The translations under genes and the position numbers were made by a program. 55,455 nt of DNA from an uncultured Parafilimonas sp. (GTDB lineage: Bacteria; Bacteroidota; Bacteroidia; Chitinophagales; Chitinophagaceae), in assembly GCA_937892395.1 (NCBI GenBank), contig CALAGJ010000182.1, positions 1 through 55,455 on the forward strand, written 5' to 3'. This document shows positions 33,648 through 42,581 of the stretch, one piece after another (the first letter of the stretch is position 1; the number at the start of each line of letters is the position of its first letter). The notes under the pieces are model-generated. The model worked only from the letters and a program-made list of their open reading frames with translations, was not told the origin of the DNA and ran no database searches.

Positions 33648-34601
33648 TTAGGATGCCATATCATTCTCGTATAACACTTCAATTGGCTTTGCAAATATTT
33701 CTGCAAGCATACATCGTACACTACCTCCACCCACTTTTTCAATAATATCTAATGGCACAGGCAATAGCCAAGTATATGCTGTGAGTGCTTTGATCTGTAA
33801 GTTGGATAGACTATCGTAAGCCCTTCTGCTTAAAATGGTTACTTTCTCTTCCCTTTTATTTTTTACCTGTAGCATATTACCCGCAAACTCGTGTACTTGA
33901 TGCATAGATATTTCTATAATAATGAGTCCGCTATTTACTAAAGATTCATATACACGTTCCTTTTCTAAATGATTTGTGATACATTCTCCACAAAGCACGG
34001 CATAACCGTCCCCAATATGCATGATTACGTTAGTATGATAAATTGGATTGCCCAAAGGGTCTGTTGCATTAAAACAACAAGCGGTATATCCTGTAGATTT
34101 TGCAAATTTCTCAACCATTTGTTGGTGTGTTCTTTGAGAAAGACATGCATAAATTATCCGATTTATATGATCCATAACCATACTGCCTGTGCTTTCTAAA
34201 AACCAGTTTACGTACTCATACTTACTCCAGTCCTTAAAGGCGCTTATTTGATATTTATTTTTAATTAAAGCAATTATTTCTTCAGTCCTTTCTGTACGTC
34301 TATTTTCAGCCTGCATTGGAAATAATGTAAAACTGCCATCCGGCATTATACAAAACCAATTGTTGGGAAACACGGCACAGGTTTTAATTGGTGCTGGTTT
34401 ATCATCTATAACAATAACTTCAATCTCATTTTTTTTCAAGAGATCAACCATTGCATCAAATTCTTGTATGGCGGATTGCTTTATAAATTCTTTAGAAGAA
34501 CTGTCCTGCTGCTCTTGAAATGCATTGCTATCAGCAGTTTCCGTATTATATCCAAAATGTGCGGGACGCACCATTAATACTGTATTACAACATTGATTCA
34601 T
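33648..34601 (-). CDS. ctlX: CtlX-type citrulline/arginine hydrolase-like protein
   Basis: 317 residues of the guanidino-group-modifying (arginine deiminase/amidinotransferase) fold. Blocks include VLMVRPAHFGYNTETADSNAFQ, VFPNNWFCIMPDGSFTLFPM, STGSMVMDHINRIIYACLS, HTNVIMHIGDGYAVLC and the catalytic cysteine region GGGSVRCMLAEIFAKP. This matches the family annotated as citrulline utilisation hydrolase CtlX. The proposed role is hydrolysis of the ureido or guanidino group of citrulline-like compounds; no arginine-metabolism neighbours are present to support a substrate. It is divergent from the M3 peptidase gene. Confidence 0.85.
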   Translation of the reverse strand: MNQCCNTVLMVRPAHFGYNTETADSNAFQEQQDSSSKEFIKQSAIQEFDAMVDLLKKNEIEVIVIDDKPAPIKTCAVFPNNWFCIMPDGSFTLFPMQAENRRTERTEEIIALIKNKYQISAFKDWSKYEYVNWFLESTGSMVMDHINRIIYACLSQRTHQQMVEKFAKSTGYTACCFNATDPLGNPIYHTNVIMHIGDGYAVLCGECITNHLEKERVYESLVNSGLIIIEISMHQVHEFAGNMLQVKNKREEKVTILSRRAYDSLSNLQIKALTAYTWLLPVPLDIIEKVGGGSVRCMLAEIFAKPIEVLYENDMAS

Positions 34602-34722
34602 GCGCCAAAATAAAGGGAAATATGTGCAGGATACTTGGTGTAGACTGATATTTGTTTATCGATGGAATGATATAATTATTACGAATGCCATTTACTTTGC
34701 AGCACTAAATATTAAAGATAAA

Positions 34723-36453
34723 ATGACAAAAATATTAACGGCCAATATCAAAAAATTACCCCGTTTTTTTTTGCCAGTTGATTTTAGAATTTCAAACTGG
34801 GAAAGTTTAAAACCATATTTTGATACATTACTGTCAAGAGAAATCAACAGTAAAGAAGCATTACTTCAATGGATGAAAGACAGTAGTGAATTAGAGGCAG
34901 CCATTAGTGAAGATGTCTGTTGGCGACAGATAAAGATGACCTGCGATACAACAGATAAAGCACTTGAAGAGGCATTTACTTTTTTTTGTATGGAAATACA
35001 ACCACAGATACAGCCCTTGGTAGATGCTCTAAATAAAAAACTTGTCCATTGTCCATATACAAAAGAGTTAGATGAAGAAAAGTACAATACTTTTTTAAGA
35101 AATATCAGAAAAAGTATTGAATTGTATAGGGAAGAAAATATAGCAATACAGGCAGAATTAAGCGTACTACAACAGCAGTATGGCGCCATAGCAGGAGCGA
35201 TGACAGTCGAAATAAATAATGAAGAATATACACTTCAGCAAGCAGCTAAATTTTTGGAAAATCCTGATAGACAATTAAGGGAATCAGTTTATTTGAAGAT
35301 GCAAAATAGAAGGATTGAGGATAGGCAAAAATTGGATGATTTATTTACAACTCTTATTGCAAAAAGAAATACAGTAGGCATTCAGGCAGGATTTGAAAAT
35401 TATCGGGACTACAAATTTGCCGAACTGGGGCGTTTTGATTATACCAAAGAAGATTGTTATTTATTTCATCAATCAGTAAAGGAGCATATTCTTCCCATGG
35501 TTGGAAAAATATATCAGCAGAAAAAGAAATATTTAGGATTAGAACCCTTGAAACCATGGGATACTGAGGCAGAAAAAGAAGGAATACTACCACTACGTCC
35601 TTTTAAAGATGGCAAGGAATTAACTTCAAAAACGATTGAATGTTTTAAAAATCTGGATCCATTTTTTGCTGATTGTCTTTTACAAATGGAGGCAATGGGG
35701 CATTTAGATTTAGACAGCAGAAAGGGTAAAGCACCTGGAGGTTATAATTGTCCTTTAGCCGAAAGTGGTGCACCATTTATATTTATGAATGCAGCTGGGC
35801 AAATGAGTGACGTTACTACAATGGTGCATGAGGGTGGCCATGCTATTCAATCATTTTTATGTCATCCTTTAGAACTTAGTGCTTTTAAAGAATATCCTAT
35901 GGAGATAGCCGAAGTAGCTAGCATGGCCATGGAATTATTTAGCATGGAATATTGGGATAATTTTTTTGAAAGTCCAGAGGAATTAAACCGGGCCAAAAGA
36001 CATCAATTAGAAAGAGTTATAACCATATTTCCATGGATTGCCATTGTAGATAAATTTCAACACTGGGTATATGAAAATCCAATGCACACATTATCTGAAA
36101 GATCAGATAAATGGACAGAAATATTAAGCGAATTTTCAACTGATGAAATTGATATTACAGGGTTAGAAAAATATAGAGAAAGTAGCTGGCAAAGACAACT
36201 TCATATTTTTGAAGTACCTTTTTATTATATTGAATATGGAATAGCTCAGCTAGGTGCTATTGGCTTATGGAAGCAGTTTAAGCAGGATAAAAGTTTGGCT
36301 TTACAACATTATATCAAGGCACTTTCTTTGGGTGGCACAAAGACACTTCCTGAGTTGTACGAAGCAGCGGGTTTAAAATTTGATTTTAGTCCTGCACATA
36401 TAAAACCGTTAATGGAATTTGTATGTCAGGAGATGGAAAAATATAATTTGTAG
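34723..36453 (+). CDS. M3-family oligoendopeptidase
   Basis: 576 residues from MTKILTANIKKLP (34723); the longer frame from 34600 would begin inside the ctlX start. The M3 zinc site is VHEGGHAIQSFLCHP (HEGGH 369-373) with the third ligand glutamate in EIAEVASMAMELFSMEYW. The C-terminal part has YYIEYGIAQLGAIGLWKQF. These cytoplasmic enzymes cleave short peptides (PepF-like); no signal peptide is visible. It is a single gene divergent from ctlX; a long AT-rich intergenic region follows. Confidence 0.93.
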   Translation: MTKILTANIKKLPRFFLPVDFRISNWESLKPYFDTLLSREINSKEALLQWMKDSSELEAAISEDVCWRQIKMTCDTTDKALEEAFTFFCMEIQPQIQPLVDALNKKLVHCPYTKELDEEKYNTFLRNIRKSIELYREENIAIQAELSVLQQQYGAIAGAMTVEINNEEYTLQQAAKFLENPDRQLRESVYLKMQNRRIEDRQKLDDLFTTLIAKRNTVGIQAGFENYRDYKFAELGRFDYTKEDCYLFHQSVKEHILPMVGKIYQQKKKYLGLEPLKPWDTEAEKEGILPLRPFKDGKELTSKTIECFKNLDPFFADCLLQMEAMGHLDLDSRKGKAPGGYNCPLAESGAPFIFMNAAGQMSDVTTMVHEGGHAIQSFLCHPLELSAFKEYPMEIAEVASMAMELFSMEYWDNFFESPEELNRAKRHQLERVITIFPWIAIVDKFQHWVYENPMHTLSERSDKWTEILSEFSTDEIDITGLEKYRESSWQRQLHIFEVPFYYIEYGIAQLGAIGLWKQFKQDKSLALQHYIKALSLGGTKTLPELYEAAGLKFDFSPAHIKPLMEFVCQEMEKYNL

Positions 36454-36489
36454 CTTGATGAAACAATTAAAATTCAATGCTGGGCAGAA

Positions 36490-36506
36490 GTGAAACATTA
36501 TTTCAC
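36490..36506. promoter_or_regulatory. Inverted repeat GTGAAA-N5-TTTCAC
   Basis: A perfect 6-bp dyad with a five-base spacer, 37 bases after the peptidase gene. It could be a regulator site or a weak hairpin; it is not a parS because the arms are reversed and separated. Confidence 0.3.
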
Positions 36507-36795
36507 ATAGGGTTGTATATAACATCATTTTTATGTTTGTAAATCCAGTTTTTGACTATTATTAATCTGGATTAAAAAAGAATAAGTTACTCGCTTTTTG
36601 TAAATACCCAAATGATGACCAATTTATACACTAAGTTTTAATACTGTGATTAACGTGAATACCTGTGCAAAACCCATATGGGTAAATGTGTAAGAAAGTA
36701 TTTAACAGGTCTTAATAAAATTCAAAATCTACAGTATTATAGGTCTTCGTTCAAGTGAATAAACATTAAAGAGATGTGTATAATATGGGGGAACC

Positions 36796-36803
36796 TAAAT
36801 TTG
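36796..36803 (+). promoter_or_regulatory. -7 element before nadA
   Basis: TAAATTTG fits TAnnTTTG, 86 bases before the nadA ATG, leaving a leader that contains an AGTGTATA...TATACACT inverted repeat (36809-36841). Confidence 0.45.
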
Positions 36804-36888
36804 CAGAAAGTGTATAACTAAGTTTTCCAGATATACACACTCCTAATAATAGTAAGTGTTTTATATAAATAAATATTAAATAATTATT

Positions 36889-37899
36889 ATGCTTAATATA
36901 CACAATGCTGGCAGCCGACTTTCAGAGACAGGATTTTTAGATTTGGATATAGAGCCTGGACTAGATCTTTTTCACGAAATAGAAGTATTGAAAAAAGAAA
37001 AGAATGCTATAGTGTTGGCACATTATTATCAAGAGCCGGATATACAGGATGTGGCAGATTATATTGGAGATAGTTTAGGGTTAGCTCAGCAAGCGGAGCA
37101 AACGAAGGCTGATATGATTGTATTTGCCGGTGTACATTTTATGGCTGAAACTGCAAAAATTTTAAATCCATCCAGAAAAGTAGTATTACCAGATCTTAAT
37201 GCAGGATGTAGTTTGGCTGATAGTGCACCTGCACCAGCCTTTAAAGCTTTTAAAGATGCTCACCCTGATCATATAGTTATTTCATATATAAACTGTAGTG
37301 CCGACATTAAAGGGATGAGTGATATTATCTGTACAAGTAGCAATGCAGAAAAAATTATAGAAAGTGTGCCTGCTTCTACTCCAATCATTTTTGCACCAGA
37401 TAAAAACTTAGGAGCATGGCTCAATAAAAAATCAGGACGCAATATGCTGCTCTGGAATGGCGCATGTATGGTTCATGAGATATTTAGTCTTGAAAAAATA
37501 ATTCGGTTAAAAACGAGGCATCCTAAGGCCAAACTGATAGCACATCCTGAGTGTGAGGATCCAATACTTCAGCAGGCTGATTTTATTGGCAGCACTTCTC
37601 AGCTTTTAAAATATGTCGTAAAGGATGATGCAAAAGAATTTATAGTAGCAACTGAAACTGGCATTTTGTATCAAATGCAAAAAGATGCTCCTACAAAAAC
37701 GCTGATACCAGCACCACCAAATAATAGTTGTGCCTGTAATGATTGTCCACACATGAAGCTGAATACATTAGAAAAAATATATCTATGTATGAAGTTTGAA
37801 CTGCCAGAAATAACTATGGATGAATCACTTCGCCTTGCAGCACTTAAGCCCATACAGCGGATGCTGGAAATAAGTAAAGCTGCGGGTTTAGGAGGATAA
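36889..37899 (+). CDS. nadA: Quinolinate synthase
   Basis: A 336-residue NadA, the [4Fe-4S] enzyme that condenses iminoaspartate with dihydroxyacetone phosphate to quinolinate for NAD synthesis. Key blocks: IVLAHYYQEPDIQDVADYIGDSL, VFAGVHFMAETAKIL, NAGCSLAD (C107), WNGACMVHE (C193) and SCACNDCPHMKLNT (C281/C283/C286), giving the three cluster cysteines. The length is normal. nadB and nadC are not adjacent; nadD is 13 kb to the left. The ATG at 36889 directly follows an A/T-only stretch. Confidence 0.96.
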   Translation: MLNIHNAGSRLSETGFLDLDIEPGLDLFHEIEVLKKEKNAIVLAHYYQEPDIQDVADYIGDSLGLAQQAEQTKADMIVFAGVHFMAETAKILNPSRKVVLPDLNAGCSLADSAPAPAFKAFKDAHPDHIVISYINCSADIKGMSDIICTSSNAEKIIESVPASTPIIFAPDKNLGAWLNKKSGRNMLLWNGACMVHEIFSLEKIIRLKTRHPKAKLIAHPECEDPILQQADFIGSTSQLLKYVVKDDAKEFIVATETGILYQMQKDAPTKTLIPAPPNNSCACNDCPHMKLNTLEKIYLCMKFELPEITMDESLRLAALKPIQRMLEISKAAGLGG

Positions 37900-37951
37900 A
37901 TATTATTTATAAAAATTTACATTCTGGATATGCTTGAAATGATGGGCTGAC

Positions 37952-39037
37952 TTATATGAATTTGTCTCCCGTATTCCGTTTTACTTCTGCCATATATTCT
38001 TTGATTTGTTGCTCATTATCTTTTTTACAGATGATTAATACATCATTTGTATCCACAATAATATAGTCATCCAAGCCCTGTATTACTACCATTTTATCAG
38101 TAGGCACATCAATCATATTTTTATTAGCATCAAATACGATTACATTATTACCCTTAACAGCATTTTCTAAATAATCTTTATCCATGTTTTCATAAGCACT
38201 TTTCCAATTACCTAAATCACTCCAGCCTACACTGCAGGGTATTACAAAAACATTTTTTGCATGCTCCATGATAGCATAGTCAATAGAAATATTTGTACAT
38301 AAGGGATAAATTTTCTGAATGGCTTTCTTTTCTGTGGGTGTATTGTATGCAGCAATTTCTGACATGAATAGTTCATACATTTCTGGCTGATATTTTTCAA
38401 AGGCAGTTAATATATTTTCTGCCTTCCAGGCAAAAATGCCAGCATTCCATAAAAATTCTCCACTACGAACAAAGGTTAGGGCCAAGGTAATATCTGGCTT
38501 TTCAGTAAATGTTTTTATTTTGAAGATATTTTCATTTTCCTTTGTATTTACATCGTATTGTATGTAACCATATCCTGTGTTTGGATATGTTGGTTTTATA
38601 CCTAAAGTTACAAAAGCATCATTTTTTTGAGCAAAATCAAATGCCTGTAATGCCACATCTTTAAAAGTTTCTTCATCAGTAACCAAATGGTCACTTGGGG
38701 CCACCATAAAAGTAGCTTTATTATCCTTTTGAAAAAGTTTTGCAGCCATCAATGCAATACAAGGTGCAGTATTTTTACGACTGGGTTCACATATTATATT
38801 TTGAGGGGGTAAATGCGGTAAATGTTGCTTTACGTGTTCCTCATATTCTACTGTTGTAACTACGTAGATATTTTCACTATATATGAATTTTTTATAGCGA
38901 TCGTAAGTAGATTGTAATAAAGATTTTCCTGAACCTAAAATATCCAAAAATTGTTTGGGATTGGAGCTTCTGCTTTTTGGCCAGAATCGTGTACCTAACC
39001 CCCCCGCCAAGATGGCCACATATTGATGTTTATGCAT
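37952..39037 (-). CDS. manC: Mannose-1-phosphate guanylyltransferase
   Basis: 361 residues of the nucleotidyltransferase fold that makes GDP-mannose from mannose-1-phosphate and GTP. The activation motif is AILAGGLGTRFWPKSRSSNPKQFLDIL; further blocks are FMVAPSDHLVTDEETF, TFTEKPDITLAL, WNAGIFAWKAENIL and SVGWSDLGNWKSAYE. The C-terminal phosphomannose isomerase domain of bifunctional ManC/AlgA is absent. It follows kdsD on the same strand with a gap of seven bases, a pairing that suits surface-polysaccharide sugar supply. Confidence 0.93.
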   Translation of the reverse strand: MHKHQYVAILAGGLGTRFWPKSRSSNPKQFLDILGSGKSLLQSTYDRYKKFIYSENIYVVTTVEYEEHVKQHLPHLPPQNIICEPSRKNTAPCIALMAAKLFQKDNKATFMVAPSDHLVTDEETFKDVALQAFDFAQKNDAFVTLGIKPTYPNTGYGYIQYDVNTKENENIFKIKTFTEKPDITLALTFVRSGEFLWNAGIFAWKAENILTAFEKYQPEMYELFMSEIAAYNTPTEKKAIQKIYPLCTNISIDYAIMEHAKNVFVIPCSVGWSDLGNWKSAYENMDKDYLENAVKGNNVIVFDANKNMIDVPTDKMVVIQGLDDYIIVDTNDVLIICKKDNEQQIKEYMAEVKRNTGDKFI

Positions 39038-39044
39038 ATTTATT

Positions 39045-40004
39045 TTAAATAATTCCTTCTCTTATTAAGTCATGCAAATGTATCATTCCAAGATATTTAC
39101 CTGTGTTATTTACGACTAAAAGTTGGTTAATATCTGATTGTCTCATTTCTTGTAAAGCCTCTGCGGCTAATGCATCAGGAGAAATAGATTTGGCATTTTT
39201 TATACAAATTTCTCCTGCTCTTATTTCTTGTAAATCATCCTTTGTTTCTAACAAACGCCTAATATCCCCATCTGTAATAATTCCCACCAATACCTCATTT
39301 TCCATCACAGCAGTGGCACCCAAACGAGCCCTGGAAATTTCCAAAATAATTTTGCGAATATTATCATCTATTAATACAACTGGTCGTTGATTATTTACAT
39401 ATATGTCATCAACCCTCAAATAAAGTCTTTTTCCTAAATTACCACCTGGATGATATTTTGCAAAATCATTTCCTGTAAATCCTTTTAAATTCATAAGGCA
39501 TACAGCCAAAGCATCGCCCATTACCATTTGTGCAGTGGTACTACTAGTAGGTGCAAGGTTATTTGGACAGGCTTCCTGACTTACTGTTGTGTTTAATACG
39601 ATATCCGATTGCTTGGCAAGTGTGCTTTCAATTTGCCCTACCATCCCTATCAGTAAATTACCAAATCCTTTTATGAGAGGAATTAATACTTTTATTTCAC
39701 TACTCTCACCACTTTTGCTAATTAATAAAACGATATCATCAGGTTGTATCATACCCAAATCCCCATGAATGGCGTCTGCAGCATGCATAAAAAGAGAAGG
39801 TGTACCTGTAGAATTTAAAGTTGCTACAATCTTTTGAGCAATGATGGCGCTTTTGCCAATACCGGTTACAACAACTCTACCCTTAGTTTGGTGAATGAGA
39901 TTAACCGCTTTTTCAAAGTCATCATCAATAAAATTTAATAACCCTTTAACTGAATCTGCTTCTAACTGAATGGTGGATAATGCAATTTGTTTAATACTAA
40001 TCAT
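39045..40004 (-). CDS. kdsD: Arabinose-5-phosphate isomerase (KdsD/KpsF/GutQ family)
   Basis: 319 residues. An N-terminal SIS domain (VVVTGIGKSAIIAQKIVATLNSTGTPSLFMHAADAIHGDLG, LLISKSGESSEIKVLIP) is followed by two CBS domains (from RPVVLIDDNIRKIILEI and from ISPDALAAEALQEM). The enzyme interconverts ribulose-5-phosphate and arabinose-5-phosphate, the first step to Kdo of lipopolysaccharide. No other kds genes are adjacent. It forms an operon with the guanylyltransferase gene downstream. Confidence 0.93.
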   Translation of the reverse strand: MISIKQIALSTIQLEADSVKGLLNFIDDDFEKAVNLIHQTKGRVVVTGIGKSAIIAQKIVATLNSTGTPSLFMHAADAIHGDLGMIQPDDIVLLISKSGESSEIKVLIPLIKGFGNLLIGMVGQIESTLAKQSDIVLNTTVSQEACPNNLAPTSSTTAQMVMGDALAVCLMNLKGFTGNDFAKYHPGGNLGKRLYLRVDDIYVNNQRPVVLIDDNIRKIILEISRARLGATAVMENEVLVGIITDGDIRRLLETKDDLQEIRAGEICIKNAKSISPDALAAEALQEMRQSDINQLLVVNNTGKYLGMIHLHDLIREGII

Positions 40005-40194
40005 ATAAAAAGCTACGCAAAGTTGTAGGTTTTATTTGTTTTTTAAAAGACTGCAATTTTTTTATCTATTCTTTGTATATATTTGTTAGGCTTTAGCGGA
40101 AAAAATAAAATATAAATAAAGGCGTTTACTGCTGGACTGGTCAAATATTTTTCCTACCAGACATAAACAGAAAAAGAGAGAACTGTGATGTATT

Positions 40195-42495
40195 ATGGCA
40201 ATGATTAATAGAACGGTAGTAAAAAAAACCGTAAAGAAAACAATAAAATCTTCCACACTAAAAGTAGGTAAATCGCAAGGTCCGTTATTAGATGGTGATG
40301 TAAACTTAATGGAAGGCTTACATGAGTATTTTGGTTTTGAAAAATTTAAAGGTACACAGGAGGCGGCTATCAGAAATTTACTAAGTGGAGAAGATACTTT
40401 CGTAATAATGCCCACCGGTGGTGGAAAAAGCCTTTGTTACCAGCTACCAGCAATGATTTTACCTGGATGTGCAATTATTGTTAGCCCCTTGATAGCACTT
40501 ATGAAAAATCAAGTTGATTTAGTAAGGGGTTATAGTGAAAAAGATAATGTAGCACATTTTTTAAACTCATCGCTCAATAAAGGACAAATAAAAGAAGTAA
40601 AAGATGATTTAAAGTCTGGCAAAACTAAGCTATTGTATGTGGCCCCGGAAACTTTGACCAAACAAGAAAATCTGGAATTTTTTAGTGATTTGAATGTTTC
40701 ATTCTTTGCCGTAGATGAAGCCCATTGTATTTCAGAATGGGGTCATGATTTCAGACCAGAGTATAGGCGACTCAGAGAAATGATGATTTCCATTAATCCA
40801 GATAAACCAATGATGGCTTTGACTGCTACAGCCACACCAAAAGTACAAAGTGATATAATAAAAAATATGGGCCTTAGAGAGCCAAAAGTTTTTATATCAT
40901 CCTTTAATAGGCCTAACCTTTATTATGAAATACAACCAAAAGTAAAGAAGGATCAGACCATTAAAAGCCTTGTGCGTTTTATTACTCAAATGCCAGGAAA
41001 GAGTGGAATTATATACACGCTCAATCGTAAAACTACAGAAGAACTTGCAGATATTTTAGTAGCAAATAATATTAAAGCAGTTGCTTACCATGCCGGCCTC
41101 GATTCAAAACTGAGAGCAGACAGACAAGATTTATTTTTAAATGAAGATGTTCAAGTTATAGTAGCCACTATTGCATTTGGAATGGGTATTGATAAACCGG
41201 ATATCCGATTTGTAATACACTATAATATTCCAAAGTCTATAGAAAATTATTATCAGGAAACGGGTAGAGCTGGTAGAGATGGACTGGAAGGAAAATGTGT
41301 TTTGTATTATAGCCATAAAGATGTTTCTAAGCTGGAGCATTTAATGCGGGATAAGCCACTGAGTGAAAGAGAAGTAGGAGCACAATTGATTAGCGAAACA
41401 GTTGCATTTGCCGAAAGTGCCGTGTGTCGTAGAAAAATATTACTACATTATTTTGGGGAAGAGTGGGATACAAATGGTTGCAAAGGAACTGGAGGCTGTG
41501 ATAACTGTAATCCGAAAGAATTAATAGAAGCCAAGGACGATGTATTAAAAGTATTTAAAGTAGTTAAAAGATTAGATGAGAAGTTTCCTATTGAATATAC
41601 TATAAACATTATTATAGGAAAACTTACACCTCAGGTAAACATGTTTAGACATGAGCATTTTGAGGAGTTTGGTATTGGAAGTGATAGGGATGAACATTTC
41701 TGGAATAGCCTTATCCGTCAAATGCTACTGGCAAATCTTATCAGAAAAGATATTGAAGAATATGGTCTTTTAAAGTTCTCTCCACAAAGTGAGGCATTCA
41801 TCAAAAAGCCAACTTCATTTAAAATTGTGCTTAATAATATCTATGAAGAATCAGATTATGATGATGACGAAGGTGATAGCACCACAGGCGGAAGTGCAGC
41901 AGCTGATGATAGATTGCTTACTATGCTCAAAGAATTGAGACACCAAGAAGGTAAGAAAAAGAAACTACCACCGTTTGTAATATTTTTAGAAAGCAGTTTG
42001 CAGGATATGGCAACACTCTATCCTACTTCAATGGCAGAGTTAGAGAAATGTCAGGGTGTAAGTAAGGGCAAAGCACTAAAATATGGTAAACCATTTGTTG
42101 AGCTTATTACACAATATGTAGAAGAAAATGAAATAGAAAAACCGGATGACTTTATTATGAAGTCCGTGGTGAATAAAAGTAGTAATAAGATTTATATTAT
42201 TCAAAATGTAGATAAGAAAATACCATTAGAAACCATTGCAAGAAATAAGGATTTGCAGTTAGATGAATTACTTGAAGAAATGGAAACCATCGTAGCCAGT
42301 GGCACAAGACTTAATCTTACTTACGCAGTAGAAAGCATGCTGGACGAAGATGATCAGGATGAAATAATGGACTATTTTAAAAATTGTGAAACATCTTCAC
42401 TAGAAGCAGCACACGAAGAATTGGCAGGTAGTGGTTTTGAATACGAGCAATTAAAATTGATGCGTATTAAATTCTTGAGTGAGTATGGCAATTAA
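40195..42495 (+). CDS. recQ: RecQ DNA helicase, long form with HRDC
   Basis: A 766-residue RecQ. After a Lys-rich N-terminus come Walker A IMPTGGGKSLCY (71-82), the DEAH box (174-177), TATATPKVQ and YYQETGRAGRDGLEGKC. The zinc cysteines are in CRRKILLHYFGE and CKGTGGCDNC. An RQC domain is followed by HRDC (about residues 585-640, LPPFVIFLESSLQDMATLYPTSMAEL) and a further C-terminal helical domain. It is the classical form, unlike the shorter paralogue at 31630. A strong bidirectional terminator separates it from the convergent acyl-CoA dehydrogenase. Confidence 0.96.
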   Translation: MAMINRTVVKKTVKKTIKSSTLKVGKSQGPLLDGDVNLMEGLHEYFGFEKFKGTQEAAIRNLLSGEDTFVIMPTGGGKSLCYQLPAMILPGCAIIVSPLIALMKNQVDLVRGYSEKDNVAHFLNSSLNKGQIKEVKDDLKSGKTKLLYVAPETLTKQENLEFFSDLNVSFFAVDEAHCISEWGHDFRPEYRRLREMMISINPDKPMMALTATATPKVQSDIIKNMGLREPKVFISSFNRPNLYYEIQPKVKKDQTIKSLVRFITQMPGKSGIIYTLNRKTTEELADILVANNIKAVAYHAGLDSKLRADRQDLFLNEDVQVIVATIAFGMGIDKPDIRFVIHYNIPKSIENYYQETGRAGRDGLEGKCVLYYSHKDVSKLEHLMRDKPLSEREVGAQLISETVAFAESAVCRRKILLHYFGEEWDTNGCKGTGGCDNCNPKELIEAKDDVLKVFKVVKRLDEKFPIEYTINIIIGKLTPQVNMFRHEHFEEFGIGSDRDEHFWNSLIRQMLLANLIRKDIEEYGLLKFSPQSEAFIKKPTSFKIVLNNIYEESDYDDDEGDSTTGGSAAADDRLLTMLKELRHQEGKKKKLPPFVIFLESSLQDMATLYPTSMAELEKCQGVSKGKALKYGKPFVELITQYVEENEIEKPDDFIMKSVVNKSSNKIYIIQNVDKKIPLETIARNKDLQLDELLEEMETIVASGTRLNLTYAVESMLDEDDQDEIMDYFKNCETSSLEAAHEELAGSGFEYEQLKLMRIKFLSEYGN

Positions 42496-42508
42496 TATAT
42501 TTCTATAA

Positions 42509-42549
42509 AAAACAAAAGAGGCCAATGGACAATTGGCCTCTTTTGTTTT
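42509..42549. terminator. Bidirectional terminator, recQ / acyl-CoA dehydrogenase
   Basis: A perfect 18-bp stem: AAAACAAAAGAGGCCAAT pairs with ATTGGCCTCTTTTGTTTT around a five-base loop. A- and T-rich ends give a U tract in both directions, suiting the two convergent genes. Confidence 0.92.
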
Positions 42550-42581
42550 AAGTAATAATATTCATCACTCACCGAGTAGCA

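Larger units (their letters stand above)
36454..36904. other. AT-rich region with DnaA-box-like 9-mers, possible oriC
   Basis: This 435-bp gap (and first bases of nadA) holds several close matches to TTWTNCACA. Full matches are TTATACACA (36775-36783, minus) and TTTTGCACA (36664-36672, minus). One-mismatch forms lie at 36624-36632, 36645-36653, 36687-36695, 36809-36817, 36831-36839 and 36896-36904. From 36859 to 36900 the sequence is almost purely A/T, as a duplex-unwinding element would be. It lies where the strand preference of housekeeping genes changes. No dnaA or dnaN is adjacent. The call is a hypothesis. Confidence 0.35.

Noticed and set aside
36490..36506. GTGAAA-N5-TTTCAC as a third parS site
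   Set aside because: parS has the arms TTTCAC and GTGAAA adjacent in the other order; here they are inverted with a spacer.
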